From Minisyncoccota bacterium (GTDB lineage Bacteria > Patescibacteriota > Minisyncoccia > JAHIHE01 > JAGLIN01), in the NCBI GenBank assembly GCA_023142995.1, contig JAGLIM010000018.1:1-39922 (forward strand): DNA of 39,922 nucleotides, in the 5' to 3' direction. Below the pieces are notes generated by a model. The model saw only the letters and a list, made by a program, of their open reading frames with translations, was not told the DNA's origin and did not search any database. Positions within the stretch are counted from its first letter, which is position 1; each line of letters opens with the position of its first letter. Of the stretch, positions 16,416 to 24,725 are shown piece after piece. The translations under genes were made by a program, and so were the position numbers.

Positions 16416-18320
16416 CTATTCCAATAATTCAATAATACCATCTGTACCAGTAACAGTAGTGATAATTTCTCCCGAAGCATAATCACTGATCAGATGAGGT
16501 GTAAATCGTTCCACTTTTTCAATAAATTTATTTAAGACAGTTATCGCTTTTCCATGCCTTCCTTCTCTAATTAGTTTTTGTGCTCTTTTGAGATGTACTT
16601 TTAAAAAGTAAGTAGAAGAAGATATTCTTCCCCCATTAACTTCAACTCCAATTTCTCCACCATCAGAATAACCGTCAATCGCAGATAATAATGTATCGAT
16701 ACCACTCGCCGCTACATTCATTGCAATTATAAATTCCGAAAAATGATCAACAGAAAGAGTTAATATATTAAGTGTCGTATCTACTATCGCTCCCTGAGCC
16801 TCCCATAAAGATGTTTCTGTATTGTAATAATAGATATCCAAATTATTCTCTTCTTCTAATGTCATTTCCGTGTCATCATAATTGAAAGTCAGTGTTACTG
16901 GAGAAGAAAATTCGGTTCCTTCTGGTCCGAAATCATAAATATAATCTACAGGCTCTGCTCCTTGCACCTGAAAACTTCCTGTATCTTCACCAGTTTCAAT
17001 AGTAACATCTGTATCACTAGATAAAGCATCTGCTGGAATTGTCACTTCAACAGTATCAGCTGTGTTAGTTACCGTTCCTCCAGCTGTAGCAACAACGGTT
17101 TCAGAAGCGTCATAAGGAGTAGTTTCTTCCGTTCCTAAACTATTTGTTGGTTCTGTCACAGTATATTGTCTTTTTTCATAATTCGCTTTAATTTCACCAA
17201 CAGTTAAAGCTCTTTTAGAAAGCCTAAGTTCATCAAGTTGTCCAACAAAGAAATCTTCCTGAAAATATTGCCCGAAAGTCAAGGGTGCTTCATTGTCAAC
17301 ATTACTTAATGTTGAATTGTCGACTTCTTTTCTAAATTCCCCATCAACATAAATTTTAATTTTTGTGCCTTCGCGCAATGCCGTAAAATAATGCCAACTA
17401 TCATCAACAAATAGTTCTTCATTACCATAAATTATTGATCCGCCATCCGGACTTTCTACCACAAAGTTCAAAGAATAATATGGCCTCCTATCAATGTATA
17501 AACCAATACTACCTACACCTTCTTCACTTTCTTTATCCATTATAGTTAAATCGTATAAATCATTTATACCATCCATCCCTATTTTCATCCACCCTTCAAA
17601 TGTAAAATTACTAGTTCCAAGATTCAGACTATCATTATGTAATATCTCAACAAAGTCTCCAGAATAATCATCTGCTGCTGGATCAAAATTCAAGGCACTA
17701 CCAGTTGAAAAAGGTGAATCAGATGTCCAGCTATCAGTTCTGGGAGTTACAGTAACGTTTTCTCCTTTAACCGATTCATATCTAAGCATAGTTCCATCAT
17801 TTTCATTTACAGAAGAATCCGTAACATCCGATCCTTCTCCCTCATCAAAATGCCAAAGTCCAACAGTGTCATCATCCGTTCCCAGCTTTTGCATCGTGTC
17901 ATCAAAACTGCTCAGCGAAGTAGTTGCAACAGAGTTTCCATAATATAAATAAATAGTAGTTGAACTTGAAGCTAAAACAGACGGAACTTTGACCCAAATC
18001 TTTGAATCGCCACTTGTATTCCATTCTTTGATCCAATAGGAAATTTCCGTTAATTCATCTGAGCCTGTAAATCTCAGATCAGATCCGTCTACATTTGCTT
18101 TTCCATAATCAAAATTTCCTGAATTTAAAGTAACCAAAACTTGATAATCAGTCAAAGCAACACTACTGCCTGTATTATCAACAGTGATCGCCTTCCTGTT
18201 TCCCCAATCAGGACTATACCAGTCAGAAGCTTCTGCTTTATTGTCTGCCGAACATAGTCCCGATCCCCCTAAAATTAATAATAAAAGTGTTATTACTTTT
18301 GTTATTGTTTTGTTTTTCAT
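16416..18320 (-). CDS. Secreted DUF2341/LamG/ZU5-like protein with FIMAH-like C-terminus
   Basis: 634 residues with a signal peptide at 1-28. A DUF2341 domain follows at about 33-125 (WYSPDWGNRKAITVDN ... TTIYLYYGN). A LamG/concanavalin-like domain spans about 150-370 (GLWHFDEGEGSDVTDSS ... FTFEGWMKI ... GQLDELRLSKRAL). A ZU5-like beta domain lies at about 405-530 and ends in VDHFSEF, the position of the HFS autoproteolysis motif in some ZU5 proteins. The C-terminal helical part (ISSSTYFLKVHLKRAQKLIR ... AITVLNKFIEKVERF) resembles the FIMAH domain found at the end of bacterial surface proteins. These parts suggest an extracellular, probably carbohydrate- or matrix-binding protein. It lies between two other surface-protein genes, all in one direction. 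No anchor is visible. Confidence 0.8.
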   Translation of the reverse strand: MKNKTITKVITLLLLILGGSGLCSADNKAEASDWYSPDWGNRKAITVDNTGSSVALTDYQVLVTLNSGNFDYGKANVDGSDLRFTGSDELTEISYWIKEWNTSGDSKIWVKVPSVLASSSTTIYLYYGNSVATTSLSSFDDTMQKLGTDDDTVGLWHFDEGEGSDVTDSSVNENDGTMLRYESVKGENVTVTPRTDSWTSDSPFSTGSALNFDPAADDYSGDFVEILHNDSLNLGTSNFTFEGWMKIGMDGINDLYDLTIMDKESEEGVGSIGLYIDRRPYYSLNFVVESPDGGSIIYGNEELFVDDSWHYFTALREGTKIKIYVDGEFRKEVDNSTLSNVDNEAPLTFGQYFQEDFFVGQLDELRLSKRALTVGEIKANYEKRQYTVTEPTNSLGTEETTPYDASETVVATAGGTVTNTADTVEVTIPADALSSDTDVTIETGEDTGSFQVQGAEPVDYIYDFGPEGTEFSSPVTLTFNYDDTEMTLEEENNLDIYYYNTETSLWEAQGAIVDTTLNILTLSVDHFSEFIIAMNVAASGIDTLLSAIDGYSDGGEIGVEVNGGRISSSTYFLKVHLKRAQKLIREGRHGKAITVLNKFIEKVERFTPHLISDYASGEIITTVTGTDGIIELLE

Positions 18321-18396
18321 AAATTATTTTTTAATAAATAAATTAATATTTTATAATCTCGAATCGACCTTTATATTTTCGAGAAAAAAATAGTTT

Positions 18397-20895
18397 TTAT
18401 TCATAAAACCCCAAAGGCCCTAACAAATGCAGATCAGGACTCACATCAGGCGCATCAAACTTATATCTTATTTCCAACTCATCATTTTGTTTCAAATCAA
18501 GATCGTGCCATCTTAATAGTTTAACATCGCTATCTTCCCCGTCCTGTGAAATAAATTGTCCATCATAAATTTCAAATTTCCCTGACTCTTGATTCTTAAT
18601 TCTTAATTCCTGATTCATAATCTTAAATGAAGTTGGGACTTTTTCCTGAATAAAACCGACAAAATCTTCATTGACTTTAATCTTCAAAATCATCTCATAA
18701 TCCGCTGGCGGATAAATTCTTGATGGACCGATTCTTTCCACTTCAAAAGGAACAGAGTCGCGAACTTCGAAAGCATCCGTTATTTCATAGCCATTATCAA
18801 GATTAGTCAGTTTCATTTCACAGACTCCTACCTCTCCGACTGTATAATAAGCAAAATAATCTGGTACATCAGTCACATTGTTTCCACTACATCTTCCACT
18901 ATACAAAATCGTCCCATCTTCAGTAGACAAGATTGTCTCATTGCTTGATACTTGATACTTGATACTTAATACTAAATTAGCATCACATATCGTATGTCCA
19001 TCATTTCTCAAAGCTCCCATCTGCAAATATGCTTCCTCACCTGATAGATAAATTGACTTGTTAACATTAATCGCCAAAACTCCCCAGGTAAAATCTTGTT
19101 CAAATACTCGCGTTTTCCCGTCTTCCTTAACTTTTAAAATGATTTTATAAAGTCCGGGTTTGAATTTTTTATCATTCTCTAGCTTTATTGAAATTTCACC
19201 GTCATCACCTAAAACAAAAACTTCAGAAAAACTGCCAAATTCTTCAGATGGAATTTGAAAAGTTTTTCCGTTTAAATCTATGATTTCAGCAGTTAAATTT
19301 ATACCATCCCAACGATCAACAAAACCGAAAACTTCGCCTAATGAGATCAAAAACTTTTCTTTTTCTTTTTCATATTTAAATTCAAATTCTAACCCTTCGT
19401 TTATTCTAAAATCTTTTTTATGTGATAAAATTTCTATTTTTTCTTCTCCATCAATCTCTTCACTAATCTCTTCATCGTCTTCATTCGTTTTTTCTGATTC
19501 AGTTTCCAGCCACAGAGCATCAAGAAAGAAAGGAACATAATTTTCTTCGCTATTATTCGTCAGATATGAAAATCTTACTTTAATATCTTCAACATCATTC
19601 CAGTCTAAAATTGCATTACTGCCAGAATCAGATAAGTCAAAAACATCAGCATAAAAATATCCGCCATTATTTTTGTTTGAATGATCTTTGTCTAAAACAA
19701 GTTCTAATGCTGTATCCCAATTCTGATCATTCAATGACCAAGAAACAATAATTTCATCATCTTCATTTTTTTCTCCAGAGCTTGCGAATGAAAAGCCGAT
19801 TCTGATCTTTTTAAGCTCTCCATTACTCTTTAAAACAGAAAAATCAGAATAAATAGCTTCAAGCTCTTTGGTAAAAATAGCCTGAGACTCTTCATTTTCT
19901 TTGTTTTCTTTGTTTTCCGAAAATAGATTTCCATCAACATCAGGAATAATTATTATTCCTGAATAATCTTCAAACTTTTCTTCTGAATTTTCTTCGTCTT
20001 TATCTTCATCTTGATCATCTTCATTCGTTTCTTCTGTTGGCTCCATACTCTGTGTGGAGCCTTCTTGTGATTCAAAATCATCCGCTGATTCAATGTTTTC
20101 AGTTAACTCAACATCTTCATCTATCGAATCAACGTCTTCGGATATTGGTTCAGTGTCTTCGTTTGTTGATTCAATGCCTACGACCGTTGGTTCAGTATCT
20201 CCGAGGTGAACCACCTCTTCTGCTTTTGCCTCTAGCACAGAGAAAATCTGCTTTGTCTTTTCAAAAAAACTAAATTCTTCGTTTGGTTCTTCCGCTGGCT
20301 CTGTTGGTTCTGTTGGCTCCATACTCTGTGTAGAGCCTTCTTGTGGCTCCTCTGGTTCAACTTCTACTAGCTCCTCTACTGGTTCAGTGTCTTCTTCTGT
20401 TGATTCAACATCTTCTTCTATCGGTTCAGTATCTCCAAGTATTGGTTCAGTATCTATGACTGTTGGTTCAGTGTCTCTGATCTGAACCTCTTCTTCAGTC
20501 TCCCCATTTGGTAAAGCAATATCATTATCTGAAGATTCTTCTTCAAATCCGGCAATACCAGTAGAATTATCAAAATTGAATTCTGAAATATCTGCCATAT
20601 TAGAAAGATCTCTTTCTAAACCATTTTCCTTTTTTTGCCAATTTCCTTTATATTCTGCAGGATATATTTCTGTAGTTTCAATTTTAGGAGAAAATCCTAT
20701 GATCAATGTCCCTCCTAGAAGAGCTACTCCTAAAACCAAAATAGCAAAACCATATTTCGAAGTTTTTAAAAATAGACACAAAGCTTTCGCCCAAATTGAA
20801 ACTTTTTTCTCCATTTTTTCAACAACAAATAAGCCCTTCTTGATAGCTGGAGGAATAATATCATAAATTATTTTTGATTCTTTTTTTTCCTTCAT
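18397..20895 (-). CDS. Membrane-anchored acidic surface protein with repeat-derived linker
   Basis: 832 residues from ATG at 20895, chosen because it follows a TATAAT box. The frame runs 29 codons further upstream, but across that promoter. A short cytoplasmic part (MKEKKESKIIYDIIPPAIKK) precedes one membrane helix at about 49-68. A very acidic linker with repeated DTEP and GSTQSMEP units follows. The remainder is beta-rich: two jelly-roll-like domains, then Ig-like domains with LSGEEAYLQMGALRN and a terminal YKFDAPDVSPDLHLLGPLGF. From memory, in other CPR genomes this ending can be followed by the RQWQIASDA region with which the giant adhesin begins, hinting at a split ancestral protein. Several repeat elements lie in frame. 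The precise function is unknown. Confidence 0.8.
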   Translation of the reverse strand: MKEKKESKIIYDIIPPAIKKGLFVVEKMEKKVSIWAKALCLFLKTSKYGFAILVLGVALLGGTLIIGFSPKIETTEIYPAEYKGNWQKKENGLERDLSNMADISEFNFDNSTGIAGFEEESSDNDIALPNGETEEEVQIRDTEPTVIDTEPILGDTEPIEEDVESTEEDTEPVEELVEVEPEEPQEGSTQSMEPTEPTEPAEEPNEEFSFFEKTKQIFSVLEAKAEEVVHLGDTEPTVVGIESTNEDTEPISEDVDSIDEDVELTENIESADDFESQEGSTQSMEPTEETNEDDQDEDKDEENSEEKFEDYSGIIIIPDVDGNLFSENKENKENEESQAIFTKELEAIYSDFSVLKSNGELKKIRIGFSFASSGEKNEDDEIIVSWSLNDQNWDTALELVLDKDHSNKNNGGYFYADVFDLSDSGSNAILDWNDVEDIKVRFSYLTNNSEENYVPFFLDALWLETESEKTNEDDEEISEEIDGEEKIEILSHKKDFRINEGLEFEFKYEKEKEKFLISLGEVFGFVDRWDGINLTAEIIDLNGKTFQIPSEEFGSFSEVFVLGDDGEISIKLENDKKFKPGLYKIILKVKEDGKTRVFEQDFTWGVLAINVNKSIYLSGEEAYLQMGALRNDGHTICDANLVLSIKYQVSSNETILSTEDGTILYSGRCSGNNVTDVPDYFAYYTVGEVGVCEMKLTNLDNGYEITDAFEVRDSVPFEVERIGPSRIYPPADYEMILKIKVNEDFVGFIQEKVPTSFKIMNQELRIKNQESGKFEIYDGQFISQDGEDSDVKLLRWHDLDLKQNDELEIRYKFDAPDVSPDLHLLGPLGFYE
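18584..18625. repeat. In-frame heptamer array (AATTCTT type), six degenerate copies
   Basis: Consecutive heptamers GACTCTT, GATTCTT, AATTCTT, AATTCCT, GATTCAT and AATCTTA lie inside the coding sequence of the acidic surface protein. On the coding strand they encode KIMNQELRIKNQES in the open frame. Such AATTAAG/AATCAAG heptamers are otherwise typical of intergenic simple repeats. Confidence 0.8.
18944..18971. repeat. In-frame heptamer array (CTTGATA), four copies
   Basis: CTTGATA three times and then CTTAATA, at 18944-18971, inside the same gene. The coding strand reads LSIKYQVSS through the repeat without breaking the frame. It is about 320 bases from the other heptamer array. Confidence 0.85.
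20039..20061 (-). repeat. REP-like stem-loop, copy D (in frame)
   Basis: On the minus strand GGCTCCA, 9-base loop CACAGAGTA, TGGAGCC, then AACAGAA. The 7-bp stem is perfect. It encodes GSTQSMEPTE in the acidic linker. It is almost identical to copy E. Confidence 0.85.
20189..20212 (-). repeat. REP-like stem-loop, copy C (in frame)
   Basis: Minus strand GGTTCAC, loop CTCGGAGATA, CTGAACC, tail AACGGTC. Six of seven stem pairs are intact. It encodes VHLGDTEPTV. Confidence 0.75.
20315..20337 (-). repeat. REP-like stem-loop, copy E (in frame)
   Basis: Minus strand GGCTCTA, loop CACAGAGTA, TGGAGCC, tail AACAGAA. The stem holds with one G-U pair. It encodes a second GSTQSMEPTE. Confidence 0.85.
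20465..20488 (-). repeat. REP-like stem-loop, copy B (in frame)
   Basis: Minus strand GGTTCAG, loop ATCAGAGACA, CTGAACC, tail AACAGTC. The 7-bp stem is perfect and nearly identical to intergenic copy A. It encodes VQIRDTEPTV at the start of the DTEP-repeat linker. Confidence 0.85.
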
Positions 20896-20916
20896 TTCTG
20901 TACTTATTCTTTTTTT

Positions 20917-20944
20917 ATTATACCCTAAAAACAAGAAAAATAAA
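20917..20944 (-). promoter_or_regulatory. Promoter of the acidic surface-protein gene
   Basis: TATAAT on the minus strand at 20917-20922 (GGGTATAATAAAA), 21 bases before the ATG at 20895. A weak -35 (TTTATT, 20939-20944) lies 16 bases further up. This supports the start chosen for the 18397-20895 gene. Confidence 0.5.
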
Positions 20945-20967
20945 AGTAAAATCTTTTGAAATTTTAC

Positions 20968-20992
20968 GAAAAGACGTAGCACTGCTACGTCT
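20968..20992 (-). terminator. Hairpin with short T-run after the zinc-ribbon gene
   Basis: A perfect 9-bp stem, AGACGTAGC / GCTACGTCT with a 3-base loop (20972-20992), is followed on the minus strand by TTTT. It lies 46 bases beyond the stop of 21038-21571, so it may terminate that transcript. The GTAGAGACGTAGC sequence is also typical of dispersed palindromic repeats, so it may be both. Confidence 0.5.
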
Positions 20993-21037
20993 CTACGATA
21001 TTTTAAATTTTAAGTTATACGTTTCGCGTTATACGCT

Positions 21038-21571
21038 TTAATCCGGTAAAACAGAGATTATTTCCGCAATTTTCGGATGCTGGGCAAGAAATCTATATTC
21101 AAGCATTTTCATAATGATCACAATGTGCTGAAGTTCAACGTCAGCTTTGTTGGGATGAGCAAAAAGACCAGTGATCTCTTTGCCTAAATCGCTTAAATAT
21201 TCAGGCATTGTCTCTGAATTAATTTTTTCTTTCAATTCTGAGATAATTTTATCAAGCTCATTCTTATCAAGCCAAACTCCATGGCAATCCAAACAGATAT
21301 CAACCATAACATCTGTGTTTCCATATTTTATCTTAAAAAGAGGTTTCCCGTCTTTTGGACAGTTGACTGATCTTCCACTAACCATTAATTTACTTCCATC
21401 TTCCCATAGGTCAAAATCAAGCCAGCTCAAATTTTTATCGCGACTATCACGAGTAACTTTTAGCTCGTCCTTATCGAACCATAATCCTCCGCAATATTTG
21501 CATCTATCAATTTTAACATCATTAATTTCTATTTCTTTTAGATCTTCTAATCTACACTTTGGACATTTCAT
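21038..21571 (-). CDS. Double zf-TFIIB-type zinc-ribbon protein
   Basis: 177 residues with two zinc-ribbon modules of the zf-TFIIB family. The first is MKCPKC ... CKYCGGLWFDKDEL (Cys3, 6, 24, 27). The second is NCPKDG ... CLDCHGVWLDKNEL (Cys71, 93, 96), where the fourth ligand position of the first knuckle is Asp74 rather than Cys. The C-terminal ~60 residues are helical and lack cysteines. It is cytoplasmic, with no signal peptide or membrane helix. The family's role is not well defined; nucleic-acid or metal binding is plausible. It stands alone, downstream of rarA. Confidence 0.85.
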   Translation of the reverse strand: MKCPKCRLEDLKEIEINDVKIDRCKYCGGLWFDKDELKVTRDSRDKNLSWLDFDLWEDGSKLMVSGRSVNCPKDGKPLFKIKYGNTDVMVDICLDCHGVWLDKNELDKIISELKEKINSETMPEYLSDLGKEITGLFAHPNKADVELQHIVIIMKMLEYRFLAQHPKIAEIISVLPD

Positions 21572-21666
21572 AAAAATATTTTTATTAAATTAATACAAAC
21601 CATATTCCCCTGATAATAATAGTTTAATAAACCATTATTGGCAACATACGTACAAAAAGTTAAAAG

Positions 21667-22878
21667 TTATAAAGTTATATCCAAATATTTTCTCTTTTTT
21701 AATTCTTCTGGCATATATTCTTGATCTTCTTTATATTCAAAATCTGGAGAATATTTATAACCTTTTCCATAATCCAAATTTTTCATTAGTTTTGTGGACG
21801 CATTTCTAATATTAAGCGGGACTGGCAAGTTTCCAAATTTTTTAACATCATCAGATGCTTTGTTATACGCCCGATAAAGATCATTGCTCTTTTTACTCTT
21901 TGCCATATAGACAACTGCTTGAGCAAGATTAACGTTACATTCTGGATATCCAATAAAATGACAAGCTTGATATGCGCAAACTGCTTGATCAAGCGCAAAT
22001 GAATTTGCAATTCCAATATCCTCAGATGCAAAACGAATCAAACGCCGCGCGATATAGAGAGGATTTTCTCCTCCCTCAAGCATTCTAGCAAGCCAATAAA
22101 GCGCTGCATCTGCATCTCCTCCACGCATTGACTTATGAAGTGCGGAGATTATATTATAATGTTCCTCTCCATTTTTATCATAAGAAAGTGATTTTTGAAG
22201 AGCCTCTTCAAGAATTTTCTTATCTATTTTTTTATTTATGTCACTGGCAAATTCCAAAGCATTGAGTGCCACTCTTGCATCACCATCAGACATCTCAGAG
22301 AGAAATTTTAGATCTTTTTTACTTATCTCAATTTTCAGATTTCCTAGTCCTCTTTCTTTATCTTTCAACGTAATTTGCAAAATTTCAACAATGTTCTCTG
22401 TGGAAAGTTTTTCTAACACAAAAACTCGCGATCTAGAAAGTACAGCATTATTCACTTCAAAACTTGGATTTTCAGTTGTAGCTCCAATCAAGATTATAGT
22501 ACCATTTTCAATATACGGCAAAAGCGTATCTTGTTGTGATTTATTAAATCTATGAATCTCATCAATGAACATAATCGTCTTTTTCTCGTCTTTTTTAAAT
22601 TCTTGCGCTTTTTTGATCTTCTCTCTAATATCTTTAACCCCACTTGTCGTAGCGCTTAACTTTAAAAACTCGCCTTTCGTAACTCTGGCAATAACTGAAG
22701 CAATAGTAGTTTTTCCAGATCCTGGAGGACCCCAAAAGATCATTGAAGGAATATTATCAGTCTCAACAGCTTTTCTCAGTATTCTCCCCTGTCCCAAAAG
22801 TTTTTCCTGCCCAATAAAATCTCCCAACGTCTTCGGACGCATTCTATCTGCTAGAGGAATTTTATTGGTTTGAGTCAT
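21667..22878 (-). CDS. rarA: RarA/MgsA replication-associated recombination AAA+ ATPase
   Basis: 403 residues, normal length for the family. The N-terminus ADRMRPKTLGDFIGQEKLLG is typical. Walker A is GPPGSGKT at 50-57, Walker B MFIDEIHRF at about 103-111, sensor 1 GATTENPSFEVN, and the arginine-finger region is LSRSRVF. The C-terminal tetramerisation part includes GGDADAALYWLARMLEGGE and YPECNVNLAQAVVYMAKSKKS. RarA is a clamp-loader-like ATPase that acts at stalled replication forks with SSB. The 3' end of the gene runs into a short AAAAGTT repeat, so the last residues (LDITL) may derive partly from that repeat. Upstream lies the RAYT gene. Confidence 0.95.
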   Translation of the reverse strand: MTQTNKIPLADRMRPKTLGDFIGQEKLLGQGRILRKAVETDNIPSMIFWGPPGSGKTTIASVIARVTKGEFLKLSATTSGVKDIREKIKKAQEFKKDEKKTIMFIDEIHRFNKSQQDTLLPYIENGTIILIGATTENPSFEVNNAVLSRSRVFVLEKLSTENIVEILQITLKDKERGLGNLKIEISKKDLKFLSEMSDGDARVALNALEFASDINKKIDKKILEEALQKSLSYDKNGEEHYNIISALHKSMRGGDADAALYWLARMLEGGENPLYIARRLIRFASEDIGIANSFALDQAVCAYQACHFIGYPECNVNLAQAVVYMAKSKKSNDLYRAYNKASDDVKKFGNLPVPLNIRNASTKLMKNLDYGKGYKYSPDFEYKEDQEYMPEELKKRKYLDITL

Positions 22879-22915
22879 TTCTTTAATTTTTATATATCTG
22901 TAATTTATAAATCAT

Positions 22916-23596
22916 TTATTCAATAAAATATTTTTCTAGGTCTTTGCGCTTTCCTGATTCTTTAATTACCATATCAACATATTTACTATACTCCTTTACA
23001 TCTTTAAACTGCGATAAAATAATTTTTCTATTGCACAAAGTTCCATTTCTTTTGTCTAAATAATCAAGATAGCTACACCATTTATAATTTTTAGCTTTAG
23101 AAATCTTATGTATTTCAATATTACCATTTATATAACCTGAAAGCCATAAAAGATATTCATTATTATTAATATGGATTGACTTAAATGGACCTTGAAAGAG
23201 TGAGCCAGAACGATCATATTTTTGATTAAAGTATGATGAATAGCCAGTACCTACCTTATGCATAAATTTCGAAACACCATCGTTTGTTAATTGTTCCAAA
23301 ATAAAATGGTAATGATTTGGATTGAGGCAATAACAAATGACTTCCGTAAGAAAAGATAGTTTGAGTAGAGGCTTAGCCTCCAAATTGGAGGCTAAGCCTC
23401 TACTCAAACTATCTTTTTCGTTTTTATCTTTTAAATATTTTCTATAAAATCCTCCAGTACTTTCAATGTTATTTAATTCTCTTATACTTTCTAAAAATCT
23501 TAGATAATCCTCTTTATCGCAAAAAACATCACGTTTATCCACCCCGCGATTATAAATATGATAATATTCATTATTTTCAAATTTTATATTTCGCAT
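22916..23596 (-). CDS. REP-associated tyrosine transposase (RAYT, Y1/HUH family) with in-frame palindrome
   Basis: 226 residues from ATG at 23596 (MRNIKFENNEYYHIYNRGVD). A TTG 4 codons earlier is possible but gives an atypical start. Family hallmarks are YYHIYNRG, the HUH metal-binding motif NPNHYHF (His95, His97), and the catalytic-tyrosine helix region GYSSYFNQKYDRSG followed by LFQGPFKSI. RAYTs are single-strand DNA transposases that act on palindromic REP elements. Residues ~60-82 (DSLSRGLASNLEAKPLLKLS) are encoded entirely by a 67-bp perfect palindrome lying just before the HUH motif, at a point where related proteins are, from memory, of variable length. The insert keeps the frame, so the gene could be active. 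It is a candidate mover of the stem-loops in this window. Confidence 0.9.
   Translation of the reverse strand: MRNIKFENNEYYHIYNRGVDKRDVFCDKEDYLRFLESIRELNNIESTGGFYRKYLKDKNEKDSLSRGLASNLEAKPLLKLSFLTEVICYCLNPNHYHFILEQLTNDGVSKFMHKVGTGYSSYFNQKYDRSGSLFQGPFKSIHINNNEYLLWLSGYINGNIEIHKISKAKNYKWCSYLDYLDKRNGTLCNRKIILSQFKDVKEYSKYVDMVIKESGKRKDLEKYFIE
23351..23417. repeat. 67-bp perfect palindrome inside the RAYT gene
   Basis: The arms at 23351-23383 and 23385-23417 are exactly complementary over 33 bases around one central base. The core reads GAGGCTTAGCCTCC / GGAGGCTAAGCCTC. Its length of 67 bp encodes about 22 codons with no stop. A hairpin this long can extrude as single-stranded DNA, the substrate type of RAYTs. 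I found no second copy in the window. Confidence 0.97.
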
Positions 23597-23617
23597 GATC
23601 AATATCAATGATCTAAA

Positions 23618-24646
23618 TTAACGAAAAAGCTTTTTGTTGATAATTTCTTGCATTCTTTGACTTTTAAATATAATTGAAATAAATCCAAACGCCACATTTC
23701 TGAATATACCAAGACTATCAAAAAAGTTCAAGATCATTGCATGTTTATTAACAACTTTAATAATCTTTCTAATCTCTTTAGAATCATAATCATCATCTAA
23801 AACAGATTTGGCAACTTCTTCCCCTGAAATTAAAGCTGAATGGATGCCTTCACCAGTCAATCCTGAAACAAGTCCCGCCGACTCCCCTGCTAAGAAAATA
23901 TTTCCGAATTTATATCCTTGGTAATCATAATTAATCGTATAAGCCTGAAATTCTCCTTTTGAAACATCTATATTGCTTTTTTCAAGCCATAAATTAAAGT
24001 TTTCTCGAAGTTTTTTTGCTGTTACCATATTCGTGTTACATCCGCACCCGATCGAAACAAAATCTTTCCTTGGAAAGATCCAGGCATACCAAGATCTAAA
24101 TAATTTTGAATCAATGAAAAACTCCAATTTTTTATATTCATCACTTGGGATAATATATTGGATCGCTATACAAAACTTTTCGGTTTTTAATCCTAAATAT
24201 TTTCTAACGATTGAGTTTGCTCCATCTGCCCCAATTAGATGTTTAAAACCGATTTTTTCATTTGCACCTATAATAATATGATCCTTGTTAATTTCAGTAA
24301 CTCTTGTATTTGTTCTAATTTTCACTTTGTTTGTGTCAATTTTGCTAAGTTGCCACTGACCAAACTTTTCTCGATCAATCGTATAGAGAAATTCATTATC
24401 CGCCTTTACTTCATCGCAAAGAAAAGGAAAATGAATCATCATTGATCTATATTTCTTTTCTAAAAGATCATCGGGAATATTGAATCTTTCTAGATCAATA
24501 TTTGGTAATCCTCCACCACAAACTTTCGGACCAACAACTTTGTTTTTTTCAAGCAACAAAACAGTTTTATCTGATCTTGCCAGTTTCTCAGCACATCTCA
24601 ATCCTGCAGGACCAGCACCAATAATTATTACATCATAATTCTCCAT
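23618..24646 (-). CDS. Geranylgeranyl-reductase-family FAD-dependent oxidoreductase
   Basis: 342 residues. The N-terminal Rossmann motif is DVIIIGAGPAGLRCAEKLAR (GxGxxG at 10-15), followed by an acidic LLLEKN and then GPKVCGGGL, the Cys-Gly motif typical of geranylgeranyl reductase-like flavoproteins. The second FAD motif is GDxxG-like (FLAGESAGLVSGLTGEGIHS), and FKHLIGADGANSIVRKYLG is the conserved GADG region. Expected chemistry is FAD-dependent reduction or oxidation of a prenyl or lipid-like substrate; the true substrate is unknown. No isoprenoid or lipid genes lie nearby, so context gives no help. The start at 24646 (MENYDVIIIG) is natural. A TATAAT lies about 70 bases upstream. Confidence 0.85.
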   Translation of the reverse strand: MENYDVIIIGAGPAGLRCAEKLARSDKTVLLLEKNKVVGPKVCGGGLPNIDLERFNIPDDLLEKKYRSMMIHFPFLCDEVKADNEFLYTIDREKFGQWQLSKIDTNKVKIRTNTRVTEINKDHIIIGANEKIGFKHLIGADGANSIVRKYLGLKTEKFCIAIQYIIPSDEYKKLEFFIDSKLFRSWYAWIFPRKDFVSIGCGCNTNMVTAKKLRENFNLWLEKSNIDVSKGEFQAYTINYDYQGYKFGNIFLAGESAGLVSGLTGEGIHSALISGEEVAKSVLDDDYDSKEIRKIIKVVNKHAMILNFFDSLGIFRNVAFGFISIIFKSQRMQEIINKKLFR

Positions 24647-24725
24647 AAATTTATATTTTTATTTTATTAAATTAAGATTTATAATAGGATCATAAAAATT
24701 ACATTAATTTATTTTATTATACAAT

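Noticed and set aside
16258-16482. Plus-strand ORF over the palindrome and REP copy A
   Set aside because: It overlaps the end of the DUF2341 gene on the other strand and consists mostly of repeat sequence.
20896-20982. N-terminal extension of the acidic surface protein (MLRLFVKFQ...)
   Set aside because: It overlaps a good TATAAT promoter and adds a second hydrophobic stretch; the ATG at 20895 gives a sensible membrane-anchored topology.
22916-23608. TTG at 23608 as start of the transposase
   Set aside because: The ATG at 23596 gives the canonical N-terminus just before YYHIYNRG; the TTG adds only four hydrophobic residues.
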